Assembly: GCF_006516955.1 (NCBI RefSeq)
Contig: NZ_VHLG01000008.1
Coordinates: forward strand, 124,001 to 188,000
Source: Martelella alba
GTDB taxonomy: Bacteria > Pseudomonadota > Alphaproteobacteria > Rhizobiales > Rhizobiaceae
Reading direction: 5' to 3'
DNA: 64,000 nucleotides
This document shows, in pieces, positions 37,901 to 45,850 of this stretch (the stretch's first letter is position 1; every line of letters starts with the position of its first letter). A program made the position numbers and the translations under genes. The notes below the pieces were generated by a model, which saw only the letters and a program-made list of their open reading frames with translations, made no database searches and had not been told where the DNA came from.

Positions 37901-38469
37901 ACCAGCACGGGAAACCCGTCAACCCGGTGGTCGGTCAGGCGAAAGGGACCGGCCTCAGGCAGAGCTGATGGATCGAAACGCACGCCTTTTACAGAAACGG
38001 AATTGATCGACAGCTGGCCGATCAGGAGACGCAGCGGATTGATGGCCAGCGCGATTTCCTGAACATCGGCAACACGCTCATGCGCAGCCGAGCGGATCGA
38101 GACACCGTTGACCGTGAGCTCCAGCTTCAACCCCTCACCGAGTCTCAGCGTCGAGGCTTCAAGCTCTGCATGATAAACGGGCGAGATCGCGCGGCCGATC
38201 TGCTGGCGCGCCTTTTCGGTGAGATAGCGGTCAACACTGCCGCTTTCTATCACATAGACAATGGCGGCAATCAGGATAACGAGCGCAAGCGTGATGTGCG
38301 CCATATAGCGCGCGCAGGCATGTGCTATCCCGCGACGCGGACGGGAGCGAACGATGAGCGGCTTTTCTGCCCGTGCAGAGGGAAAATGATGCAGGGCGGG
38401 CCTTTCACGACGCGAAAAATGCGTCTTCTCCCCCCGTATAAATCTATCGTCGCCCCGTTTTTTACCCAA
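34987..38469 (-). CDS. AsmA/YhdP-family large periplasmic protein (DUF3971-like)
   Basis: About 1160 residues. A basic cytoplasmic N-terminus leads to one membrane segment (HITLALVILIAAIVYVI, about 58-74). A very long beta-rich periplasmic part follows, with many repeats of short strands, and an AsmA-type C-terminal domain (about 900-1130: GTFMPAYGLNRIFAEIPIIG, GNGNDKGLFGITFKLTG). This layout matches YhdP/DUF3971 proteins, bridge-like proteins tied to phospholipid transport to the outer membrane. The start is unsure: TTG at 38469 or ATG at 38304. The first would keep the basic tail. Confidence 0.85.
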   Translation of the reverse strand: MGKKRGDDRFIRGEKTHFSRRERPALHHFPSARAEKPLIVRSRPRRGIAHACARYMAHITLALVILIAAIVYVIESGSVDRYLTEKARQQIGRAISPVYHAELEASTLRLGEGLKLELTVNGVSIRSAAHERVADVQEIALAINPLRLLIGQLSINSVSVKGVRFDPSALPEAGPFRLTDHRVDGFPVLVEQIFDQTDLIRGVLETAETQEIAISDLRFPLPSATPDQSVDINLRQVEIQLMAGGVLRVDGQVALDGTVSGVTAEAVARDGRTETLQAEVTNLLVTPFLLRKNKEGEPDIGVEATTDVAVQLKRADGDKKSDALVGLHVKSGRFVADRIARPFSNAQLNLSFDNNKKSFELSDSSINFDGSYFPFSGGIIDLDHIKPDAAGAFGVDFLVSGGQFKSREPGLPPLLFDAQVSGAYRADEKALDLDRIMVTSPQGNMDGAFTAVFGDASPALTFNASIDAMDTEAVKQMWPFWIARKPREWVTANIGGGRISNGTIMVDIPAGRIEGEGIPLNLGSDELKIDFDIDKSRLTIKPTFPDVIGASAHVLIDGERLNVAIRSGYFDLGNQGTVAISDGTFEIADTSLHPPVGRVDALLSGQARAIVQLAADPPINALDKTDFTPADFTGTGSARVRAELPITIDDGTSEPDDGQLPRSWSVDADLTDVAVAKPIDGHTVSNIDGKLSIVPGKLALKGKAAVDGVAIDIDWSLPLDSEAGSASLNIGGTLSEAQREAMYPGLSTILKGPVSIEASSKGNDGQVVSLDLTKSTMVLPWIGWQKPAGQSAKLRFTLKAGDGGVNQLSDLQLSGSGLAAAGTITLDKEGLSSLDLSHVSLTADDDFNVSIKRVEGNLVVNVSGKRFSAEPMLSTIKKDGHLPTDGGSGDAKRKNGAAGSSATDNVSVSIALDRIMGLGGRYIDQSKGSLSVVNGDVDTAALGALTATGKSVSLQVAPTGDGRHVVKLNTDGAGSLLRFLGVYPKMSGGQLALNMIEAGGNWSGNVEIEDFRIIDDDQLKTFLSAPSGRNGQSLNARFNNRINSSNQHFQRASIDLVYAQGVLQINNGVLRGEQVGATFKGVARDAAGNIDMTGTFMPAYGLNRIFAEIPIIGPILGNGNDKGLFGITFKLTGKSEKPQLVINPLSAIAPGVFRKIFEFQ

Positions 38470-38681
38470 GACTCACAATCCAGAACTTGTTTCTATCAGT
38501 CGCCGCCGAAACTGATTCCACGCCCATGACCTAAGGCATGGCCGCAATGATGCCAAATATAAATGACCAGATTTAAGTCCGGCATGTGATTCAGGCCTCG
38601 AAACGATAATCCGAAACCCGACGTTCAGCGTAACATTTTTTGAACATTGAAATTGAATGCAGCCTGAACAGGAGACATTTT

Positions 38682-39146
38682 ATGACAGAATTGAAGCCGA
38701 ACGATGTTGCCCCCGACTTTTCCGTGCCGCTGGCTGAGGGAAGCTTCAGCCTCAAGGATGCGCAAGGCAAATACCTGGTGCTCTATTTTTACCCCAAAGA
38801 CAACACAAAGGGCTGCACAATTGAGGCCATCGATTTCACCGCCAGAGCCGATGCCTTTGCGGCAGCCAATGCGGTGGTGCTCGGCATATCGCCCGACAGC
38901 GCCAGGAGCCACGCCCGCTTTGCTGACAAGCATGCGCTCACCGTCCTGCTCGGTGCCGATGAGGACCATGCCGTAGCCCAGGCCTATGGTGTTTGGAAAC
39001 AGAAAAGCATGTATGGCAAAACCTATATGGGCATTGAACGCTCGACCTTTCTCATCTCGCCAGAGGGCAGGATCGTCAAGGTCTTCGCCAAGGTGAAGGT
39101 CGATGGTCATGCAGATGCCGTTCTGGCTGCCATCACCGAAGGATAA
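38682..39146 (+). CDS. Peroxiredoxin, BCP/PrxQ type
   Basis: A 154-residue thioredoxin-fold peroxidase. The active site is YFYPKDNTKGCTIEA (about 34-48) with the peroxidatic Cys. In many BCP proteins the sequence continues EAC with a resolving Cys five residues on; here it is EAIDF, so this is a 1-Cys form or uses another thiol. The domain is AhpC/TSA-like with FADKHALTVLLGADEDHAV and RSTFLISPEGRI. The ATG at 38682 follows AGGAGAC. It reduces peroxides in the cytoplasm. Confidence 0.9.
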   Translation: MTELKPNDVAPDFSVPLAEGSFSLKDAQGKYLVLYFYPKDNTKGCTIEAIDFTARADAFAAANAVVLGISPDSARSHARFADKHALTVLLGADEDHAVAQAYGVWKQKSMYGKTYMGIERSTFLISPEGRIVKVFAKVKVDGHADAVLAAITEG

Positions 39147-39296
39147 CGCCAGTAAAGCAAGCCGGCGGTACGCGCCTGCTGACACTGTAGCCAGCCTGCC
39201 GCACACAAGCAGCTATCTGACAGCCAGATAAAGCGAAGCCGCCGACTTTCCTTGACTTTACGGTGATTTGATAATAAGCCGCGCTGGTGAATTCGC

Positions 39297-40790
39297 ATGG
39301 CGGTAGTCCTTATCCGTCAGGTTTGTGACAAACAGCACGGAACACGTTTCCCTTTGACCTCATTTTCGGAACTTGGGCTCAGCCCCAAAGTATTGTCTGC
39401 CGTGGCCGATGCCGGCTACACCGATCCGACGCCGATCCAGGCGGGCGCCATCCCTGTTGCGCTTGAGCGCCGCGATGTCTGTGGCATCGCGCAGACAGGC
39501 ACGGGTAAAACCGCCTCCTTCGTTTTGCCGATGCTGACGCTGCTTGAGCGCGGCCGGGCAAGGGCACGCATGCCCCGCACGCTCATCCTTGAGCCGACGC
39601 GCGAACTGGCTGCCCAGGTTGCCGAGAATTTCGACAAATACGGCAAGAACCACAAGCTGAACGTTGCGCTTCTGATCGGCGGCGTGTCCTTCGATGAACA
39701 GGACCGCAAGCTTGAGCGCGGCGCCGATGTGCTGATCTGCACACCTGGCCGCCTGCTTGACCACGCCGAACGCGGCAAACTTTTGATGACCGGCGTCGAA
39801 ATCCTCGTCATTGATGAAGCTGACCGCATGCTTGACATGGGCTTTATTCCTGACATCGAGCGCATCGCCAAGATGATCCCGTTCACGCGGCAAACCTTGT
39901 TCTTTTCTGCGACGATGCCGCCGGAAATTCAGGGCCTTGCCGACCGCTTCCTGCAGAATCCGACCCGCATCGAGGTCGCTCCGCCGTCCTCGACAGCCGC
40001 AACGGTAGAGCAGAAGGTCGTGGCTTCCGGTGTCAAGGATTACGAAAAGCGTTCAACCCTGCGCTCGCTGATCGACACCCAAAGCGAACTCAAGAACGCC
40101 ATCATTTTCTGCAACCGTAAGAAATCGGTTGCCGATCTCCTGCGCTCGCTTCAGCGCCACGGCTATTCGGCCGGCGCGCTCCATGGCGACATGGATCAGC
40201 ATTCGCGAACCACGATCCTGCAGAATTTCCGTGACGGGAAACTGCCATTGCTGGTCGCATCCGATGTCGCCGCCCGTGGTCTCGATATCCCCGATGTCAG
40301 CCACGTCTTCAATTTCGATGTTCCCATTCATGCCGAAGACTATGTGCACCGGATTGGCCGCACCGGCCGCGCGGGACGCAAGGGCTCGGCGTTTACCATC
40401 GTCACCCGCAAGGATGTGAAGCCGTTGGATGCAATTGAGAAACTGATCGACCGCAAGATCGACTGGCTGGATGGCGACCTCTCGACACTTGGTGCCGAAG
40501 AGGAAGAGGCCCCCAAGCCCCGGACCCGCCGTGGCAAAGGCGCAGACAAATCCGCCAAGACACCCGAAAGCACCGAGAAGAAGGCGAGCAAGGCAGCAGC
40601 CCCCAAACAGGCTGAAGCCGAGGAGAAATCCGTGACACGACAGAAATCATCTGAAACGCGCAGCAGCAAAGCGCGCGCAGCAAATGATGACCGCAGCCGT
40701 TCGCGCCGCCGCGATCGCGATGACGAGCCGACACCGGTCGGCTTTGGCGACGATATCCCCGCCTTCATGCTGATCGGCGCCAAGGCCTGA
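39297..40790 (+). CDS. DEAD-box RNA helicase (RhlE-like)
   Basis: Up to 497 residues. Motifs in order are PTPIQ (Q motif), AQTGTGKT (I), PTRELA (Ia), TPGR (Ib), DEAD (II), SAT (III), ASDVAARGLDIP (V) and HRIGRTGRAG (VI). After residue about 390 comes a 100-residue Lys/Arg/Ser/Glu-rich tail that should bind RNA. It unwinds RNA in ribosome assembly or decay. Two starts are possible: ATG at 39297 or TTG at 39354. The latter gives the usual RhlE start (MTSFSELGLSP), but neither has a strong ribosome site. Confidence 0.93.
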   Translation: MAVVLIRQVCDKQHGTRFPLTSFSELGLSPKVLSAVADAGYTDPTPIQAGAIPVALERRDVCGIAQTGTGKTASFVLPMLTLLERGRARARMPRTLILEPTRELAAQVAENFDKYGKNHKLNVALLIGGVSFDEQDRKLERGADVLICTPGRLLDHAERGKLLMTGVEILVIDEADRMLDMGFIPDIERIAKMIPFTRQTLFFSATMPPEIQGLADRFLQNPTRIEVAPPSSTAATVEQKVVASGVKDYEKRSTLRSLIDTQSELKNAIIFCNRKKSVADLLRSLQRHGYSAGALHGDMDQHSRTTILQNFRDGKLPLLVASDVAARGLDIPDVSHVFNFDVPIHAEDYVHRIGRTGRAGRKGSAFTIVTRKDVKPLDAIEKLIDRKIDWLDGDLSTLGAEEEEAPKPRTRRGKGADKSAKTPESTEKKASKAAAPKQAEAEEKSVTRQKSSETRSSKARAANDDRSRSRRRDRDDEPTPVGFGDDIPAFMLIGAKA

Positions 40791-40874
40791 TCAAGCATTG
40801 CCGAGAGCATCCGTTTGGCGAAAAACCGGCGTCTACCTTTTCGCCCGATGCTCCCAATTGCACAGACACAAGAA

Positions 40875-40907
40875 AGAACCGCCATTCTGGGAGCGAATGG
40901 CGGTTCT
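40875..40907 (+). terminator. Terminator of the DEAD-box helicase gene
   Basis: AGAACCGCCATTC and GAATGGCGGTTCT form a perfect 13-bp stem with loop TGGGAGC, 85 bases after the stop. The T tract is weak (TAATTG). Confidence 0.7.
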
Positions 40908-41035
40908 AATTGCATGGTCAAATAGGATGCAGGCGATGCAATATTGCTAGAATAGGCCTAGCTTCATCAAAAAGGCGATAGAAACAGACATATTTGTTAC
41001 TCGTTGTAATATGCCCCGATCTTAAAACTCGCCTC

Positions 41036-41065
41036 TTTTTTGGTCAAGTCTATTTTTTGACCAAA
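41036..41065. repeat. A+T-rich inverted repeat
   Basis: TTTTGGTCAA and TTGACCAAAA arms are separated by about 9 bases, downstream of the flavin reductase gene (ends 41089). It lacks a typical terminator G+C stem. It could still end transcription or bind a protein. Confidence 0.5.
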
Positions 41066-41088
41066 ATCAGCCAACAAAATGACGATCA

Positions 41089-41589
41089 TCAAATTACCAA
41101 CCGGCGATAGGCCCGACCAAAGTAAAGAAGCGGCTCGCGATCCGAACCGATCCGCACATCCTGAACAGCACCGAACAGCACAAAATGGGTCGCCATTTCC
41201 CGGGCTTCGATCAACTGGCAGTCGAATGTGGCCATGGTGCCTGCAAGGATCGGCGCACCGGAAACGCCATATTCCCAGACCGCATGATCAAAGCGTTCGT
41301 CATTTTCGACACCTGTGCGCCCGGAAAAGAGATCAGCCAATGGCTGCTGTTCACTCGACAGGCTATTGACGGCAAAATTGCCACTCTCCTGAAAGATCAC
41401 ATTGCGGGCATTGTGACGATTGACACAGGCCAGCACGGTGGGCGGATCATCGGATACGGAACAGCAGGCCGTTGCCGTCACCCCGCGCAATGCCCCGCCG
41501 GATGCCGTGGTAACAACCTGAACATGCCCGGCGTAATGCGCCATGGCATCCCGATAACGGCTGGAAAGCGACGATGTGTCGTTGGTCAA
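41089..41589 (-). CDS. Flavin reductase (NADH:FMN oxidoreductase), HpaC/RutF-like
   Basis: A 166-residue flavin reductase domain. Segments are YAGHVQVVTTASGGALRGVTATACCSVSDDPPTVLACVN, FAVNSLSSEQQPLADLFSG and a C-terminal GAVQDVRIGSDREPLLYFGRAYRRL, read in parts. Such proteins supply reduced FMN to a monooxygenase partner, but no oxygenase gene is adjacent. The partner is unknown. It is divergent from the periplasmic binding protein gene. Confidence 0.9.
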   Translation of the reverse strand: MTNDTSSLSSRYRDAMAHYAGHVQVVTTASGGALRGVTATACCSVSDDPPTVLACVNRHNARNVIFQESGNFAVNSLSSEQQPLADLFSGRTGVENDERFDHAVWEYGVSGAPILAGTMATFDCQLIEAREMATHFVLFGAVQDVRIGSDREPLLYFGRAYRRLVI

Positions 41590-41758
41590 GATTTCACTCC
41601 GCTGGAAGCTTGAAAACTTCGTCTTGTCATTTCTAGTCGCCCGTTCGGCCGGCGCTTTGACGTGGCTGGCCTACTTACGGCGTTGCTCCCGGCCATGGCA
41701 AGGGGTATGACAGAAACGAACCGGAAGATGAACAGCACGCTTGAGCAAGACGGCCCGT

Positions 41759-42865
41759 ATGATGAAATCCAGTCGCGCCCTGTTTCACACCTGCTGGTTG
41801 CTTGCCATGACGCTGTCGGCCGGCCCGCAGGCATTCGCCGCCCAGAACCAGACCGTGATTGGCGTCGTTGCACCGCAATCGGGGCCCTATGCCATTCTTG
41901 GTCAGCAGATTGAAGACGGCGCACGCCTTCAGGCCGCACAATCCGGCGTCAAACTCGCCTTCATTGACGAACCCTGCGACAATAGCGGTACCGACGTGGC
42001 GCCCGCACTGATCAAGGCCGGCGCGGAGATCGCAATCGGCTTTCTCTGTTCCGAAACGCTTGATGCTGCCTTGCCCGGCCTTGCCCAAGCGAAAATCCCG
42101 GCCATTACCGTTTCAGTGCGCTCATCGCCGTTAATGAATGATGCCAGAAAGAATGGCTGGCCGATGTTTCGTCTGGCACCCGACGAGCAGGAGCAGCCCG
42201 CAGCCATCGCCCAGCTTCTTCTGAAACGCTGGGCCGGCAAGCCGGTAGCCCTTCTGGATGATGGAACAATTTCCTATCGCGAAAGCGTCAACACCATTCG
42301 CAACACGCTGGAAAGTGCTGGCCTGAAGCCAGTCCTGATTGACACATTCCGCCCGGCACAGGAGCAACAGCGCTCGCTCGTCAGACGTCTCGCCCAGGTC
42401 GGAGCAACCAATATCTTCATCGGCGGAGACCGCAATGATATTGCAATCATCGCTCGCGACGCGCGGAACGCCGGGGCGGATCTGACCATTATGGGAGGCG
42501 ATTCCATGCGCGCCCAGAATGAACCGGTTGCCCTTGAGAACGGCGTGCAGGCGATGGCGCTGCCCGTCTATGCTCAGCTGCCACCGGCAAAAACGATCGC
42601 CGCTGCGGCGGAAAAAGCCAATATCGTCGTCGAAGGCTATGTCATTCCCGCAGCCGCAGCGGTGGAGATTGCCGCCAAGACAGCTCAGGCGGCAAAAGGC
42701 AAGCCTGACGCCCTCACCCCGATCCTGGCCAATGGCACATTCGATACTGCCATGGGCAAAGTTGTCTTTGGCGAGGACAGCGATCTCAACCGCAATTCCT
42801 TCACGCTGCAGCAATGGCAAAACGACCATTTCGTGCCCGTTGCCAGCGGCAAAAATCAGCAGTAA
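41759..42865 (+). CDS. ABC transporter substrate-binding protein (branched-chain amino acid type)
   Basis: About 368 residues. Signal peptide (ending [10 protein letters not shown]) and then a Peripla_BP_6-type fold: [59 protein letters not shown]-like segments. It resembles LivJ/urea or amide binding proteins. No permease or ATPase genes adjoin it, so it is an orphan. It is followed closely by rpe (52 bases). An ATG one codon downstream is an equal start candidate. Confidence 0.85.
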   Translation: MMKSSRALFHTCWLLAMTLSAGPQAFAAQNQTVIGVVAPQSGPYAILGQQIEDGARLQAAQSGVKLAFIDEPCDNSGTDVAPALIKAGAEIAIGFLCSETLDAALPGLAQAKIPAITVSVRSSPLMNDARKNGWPMFRLAPDEQEQPAAIAQLLLKRWAGKPVALLDDGTISYRESVNTIRNTLESAGLKPVLIDTFRPAQEQQRSLVRRLAQVGATNIFIGGDRNDIAIIARDARNAGADLTIMGGDSMRAQNEPVALENGVQAMALPVYAQLPPAKTIAAAAEKANIVVEGYVIPAAAAVEIAAKTAQAAKGKPDALTPILANGTFDTAMGKVVFGEDSDLNRNSFTLQQWQNDHFVPVASGKNQQ

Positions 42866-42917
42866 GGCTCGCCGGCTTCGGACCGGAAAGAGCCCTATCC
42901 ACCTCTGGAGTGCCAAG

Positions 42918-43583
42918 ATGAAACGCCCGACCTATATTGCCCCGTCGATCCTTTCGGCGGATTTCGCCCGCCTTGGCGATGAAGTAAAAACCGTCATCGA
43001 TCAGGGCGCCGACTGGGTTCATCTCGATATCATGGACGGCCATTTCGTTCCCAACATCACTTTCGGTCCTGCGGTCATCAAAGCGCTGCGCCCCTATACA
43101 GATGCGGTGTTTGACTGCCATTTGATGATCGCACCTGCCGATCCCTATATCGAAGCCTTTGCCAAGGCTGGCTGCGACTACATCACAGTCCACGCCGAGG
43201 CCGGCCCGCATCTGCACCGCTCGTTGCAGACCGTGCGACAGCTCGGCAAGAAGGCCGGCGTCGCGCTGAACCCGGCCACGCCGGTTTCAGCGATCGAGAA
43301 TGTGATTGATGACGTCGACCTGATCCTGATCATGACCGTCAATCCCGGTTTCGGTGGCCAGAAATTCATTCCGGCAACGCTGGAAAAGATCCGTCAGGCC
43401 AATGCACTGATCGGTGACCGGCCGATCGATCTCGAGGTTGATGGCGGCATTGCGCCCGATACGGCCGGTGCCGTTACCGAGGCTGGTGCCAACGCGCTTG
43501 TCGCCGGCTCGGCCATTTTCGGCCGCCCGGAAAATGGCAGCTACGCCCCCGCCATTGAGGCGATCCGGGCCGCCTGCCGCTAA
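42918..43583 (+). CDS. rpe: Ribulose-phosphate 3-epimerase
   Basis: A 221-residue TIM-barrel enzyme of the pentose phosphate pathway, converting ribulose-5-phosphate and xylulose-5-phosphate. Motifs are [47 protein letters not shown] and EVDGGI with the catalytic Asp residues and metal-binding His. The ATG at 42918 follows CTGGAG. It pairs in pathway with rpiA at 14 kb. Confidence 0.97.
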   Translation: MKRPTYIAPSILSADFARLGDEVKTVIDQGADWVHLDIMDGHFVPNITFGPAVIKALRPYTDAVFDCHLMIAPADPYIEAFAKAGCDYITVHAEAGPHLHRSLQTVRQLGKKAGVALNPATPVSAIENVIDDVDLILIMTVNPGFGGQKFIPATLEKIRQANALIGDRPIDLEVDGGIAPDTAGAVTEAGANALVAGSAIFGRPENGSYAPAIEAIRAACR

Positions 43584-43589
43584 GGCGGC

Positions 43590-43623
43590 TGCCTTTTTGC
43601 CTTAACCTTAGCGCAAAAAGGCA
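43590..43623 (+). terminator. Stem-loop after rpe
   Basis: GCCTTTTTGC and GCAAAAAGGC form a perfect 10-bp stem around a 12-base loop. A T run lies in the stem instead of after it, so termination efficiency is unsure. Confidence 0.5.
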
Positions 43624-43758
43624 AGGAAACGGACGCAGCAGGCGGGAAACATGCGTGATTTCCGCCTGCTGACCGGCCGGGCATGGCTTCTCGCGTTGAA
43701 AGCATGGCCCGACTTTGCTAAGCGCAACGCAAAGAAGCTGCTGACAAGGACAAGACCC

Positions 43759-45066
43759 ATGATCCCGCGCTATTCCCGCCCCCAAATGACCGCGATCTGG
43801 TCTCCGGAAACCAAGTTCCGGATCTGGTTCGAGATCGAGGCGCATGCCTGTACTGCACTTGCCGAGATCGGCGTCATCCCCGAAAGCGCGGCGAAGACGA
43901 TCTGGGAAAAGGGAAATGCTGCGACCTTCGATGTTGCCCGCATTGACGAGATCGAGGCCGTCACCAAGCATGATGTCATCGCCTTCCTCACCCATCTGGC
44001 AGAGATCGTCGGTCCCGATGCCCGCTTTGTCCATCAGGGCATGACCTCGTCGGATGTGCTCGACACCTGCTTCAATGTGCAGCTGGTGCGCGCCAGCGAC
44101 CTGCTGCTGGAAGATCTCGACGGGCTGCTTGCAGCCCTCAAGCGCCGCGCGTTTGAACACAAGGATACTGTCACCATTGGCCGTTCGCACGGTATTCATG
44201 CCGAGCCGACGACCTTCGGCGTCAAGCTGGCCCAGGCCTATGCAGAATTTTCCCGCTGCCGGGACCGTCTGGTCGCTGCCCGCGAGGAAATTGCCACCTG
44301 CGCGATTTCGGGCGCTGTCGGCACCTTCGCCAATATCGATCCGCGTGTCGAGGAACATGTCGCCGAAGCCCTGGGGCTGAAGGCCGAGCCGGTTTCCACC
44401 CAGGTCATTCCGCGCGACCGCCACGCCATGTTCTTCGCAACGCTTGGCGTCATCGCATCTTCGGTTGAACGTCTCTCCATCGAGATCCGCCATTTGCAGC
44501 GCACCGAAGTGCTGGAAGCGGAGGAATATTTCTCGCCGGGCCAGAAGGGCTCGTCAGCCATGCCGCACAAGCGCAATCCGGTGCTGACCGAAAACCTGAC
44601 CGGCCTTGCGCGCATGGTCCGCGGCTATGCCCTGCCAGCTATGGAAAATGTCGCATTGTGGCATGAACGCGATATCTCGCATTCTTCCGTCGAACGCATG
44701 ATCGGCCCGGATGCGACCGTTACGCTTGATTTCGCGCTGGCGCGACTCACCGGCGTCATCGACAAGCTGCTGGTCTATCCCGAGCATATGATGCAGAACC
44801 TCAACAAGTTCCGCGGCCTTGTCCATTCCCAGCGCGTGCTTCTCGCACTGACCCAGGCCGGTGTCTCGCGTGAGGACGCCTATCGCCTGGTTCAGCGCAA
44901 CGCCATGAAGGTCTGGGAACAGGGCAAGGATTTCCTCGAAGAACTGCTGGCAGACGAAGATGTGCGCAAGGCGCTGAGCGAAGAGGTGATCCGCGAAAAG
45001 TTCGACCTCGGTTATCATACCAAGCATGTCGACACGATTTTCCGTCGTGTCTTCGGTGAGGCGTGA
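43759..45066 (+). CDS. purB: Adenylosuccinate lyase
   Basis: A 435-residue enzyme of purine synthesis that cleaves SAICAR and adenylosuccinate. Family segments are MIPRYSRPQMTAIWSPETKFRIW (in parts), HDVIAFLTHLAE, MTSSDVLDT, GRSHGIHAEPTTFG and the signature GSSAMPHKRNPVLTENL (about 262-279). The ATG at 43759 gives the usual MIPRY start; the frame extends upstream without similarity. It is preceded by a 170-base spacer. Confidence 0.97.
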   Translation: MIPRYSRPQMTAIWSPETKFRIWFEIEAHACTALAEIGVIPESAAKTIWEKGNAATFDVARIDEIEAVTKHDVIAFLTHLAEIVGPDARFVHQGMTSSDVLDTCFNVQLVRASDLLLEDLDGLLAALKRRAFEHKDTVTIGRSHGIHAEPTTFGVKLAQAYAEFSRCRDRLVAAREEIATCAISGAVGTFANIDPRVEEHVAEALGLKAEPVSTQVIPRDRHAMFFATLGVIASSVERLSIEIRHLQRTEVLEAEEYFSPGQKGSSAMPHKRNPVLTENLTGLARMVRGYALPAMENVALWHERDISHSSVERMIGPDATVTLDFALARLTGVIDKLLVYPEHMMQNLNKFRGLVHSQRVLLALTQAGVSREDAYRLVQRNAMKVWEQGKDFLEELLADEDVRKALSEEVIREKFDLGYHTKHVDTIFRRVFGEA

Positions 45067-45158
45067 CAGCCAGAACCGACTGATTAAAAGTCAGTAGGGG
45101 CGGTCTCAGCACGCCGCCCCACACTGAATGGCAACAGAAAACCAAAGCATTCGACATC

Positions 45159-45713
45159 ATGAAAGTCTCAGAAGCGGAAATCCTCATCGTTCCAGGTTAC
45201 ACCAATTCCGGCCCCGGACATTGGCAGACACGATGGCAGAACAGGCTTTCGACCGCCCGGCGCGTTGAGCAGGAAGCCTGGTCGAAGCCCGTCTTTGAAG
45301 ACTGGACGGCAAAACTTGTCGAGGAGGTCAATCGCGCTGAACGGCCCGTCGTGCTGGTGGCCCACTCACTCGGCATCCCGACCGTGGTTCATTCCATCCC
45401 TGCTTTTGAGAAAAAAATCGCAGGCGCCTTTCTGGTCGCACCGCCGGAGACGGACAATCCGAAAATCCGTCCGAAACACCTGATGACCTTCGGTCCCTAC
45501 CCGCGCGATCCCCTGCCCTTTCCGAGCATCCTGATTGCCAGCCGCAATGATCCCTTCGGCGCTTTCGACCATGCGGGCGCGCTCGCCAATGCCTGGGGTT
45601 CGCAATTTCACGATGTCGGCGACGCCGGACACGTCAATGAGCAGGCCGGTTTTGGTCCCTGGCCCGAAGGAACGTTGATGTTCGCCCGCTTCCTAGCCAG
45701 CCTGCCTGCTTGA
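45159..45713 (+). CDS. RBBP9/YdeN-family alpha/beta hydrolase
   Basis: A 184-residue serine hydrolase. The start segment is ILIVPGYTNSGPGHWQTRW (about 9-27). The nucleophile elbow is VAHSLGI (about 68), with Ser, the Asp in ASRNDPFG and the base His in GDAGHVNE. These fit the DUF1749/RBBP9-like family. The substrate is unknown. It is downstream of purB and could be read through from it. Confidence 0.85.
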   Translation: MKVSEAEILIVPGYTNSGPGHWQTRWQNRLSTARRVEQEAWSKPVFEDWTAKLVEEVNRAERPVVLVAHSLGIPTVVHSIPAFEKKIAGAFLVAPPETDNPKIRPKHLMTFGPYPRDPLPFPSILIASRNDPFGAFDHAGALANAWGSQFHDVGDAGHVNEQAGFGPWPEGTLMFARFLASLPA

Positions 45714-45781
45714 TCTTTCGGCATAAGCGGCAAAAAAACCCACAATTGACTTCCGTTGCCAATTCGGCTCCACTACTTTGA

Positions 45782-45799
45782 CCAATTGCGTACAATTGG
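45782..45799. promoter_or_regulatory. Perfect palindrome upstream of the GGDEF-EAL gene
   Basis: CCAATTGCGTACAATTGG has 7-bp arms around CGTA and lies about 50 bases before the start codon. Position and symmetry fit a repressor or activator site. The protein is unknown. Confidence 0.45.
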
Positions 45800-45850
45800 C
45801 GAAGGGCGGGGCGACCTGCCGATTTATACTGTTGGTATCATCCCTTGCGG

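Noticed and set aside
34987-38469. TamB identity for the giant periplasmic protein
   Set aside because: No DUF490/TamB C-terminal signature seen; the end fits the AsmA/YhdP (DUF3971) type better.
41036-41065. Inverted repeat as flavin reductase terminator
   Set aside because: The stem is A+T-rich and no T tract follows on the gene strand, so it is listed only as a repeat.
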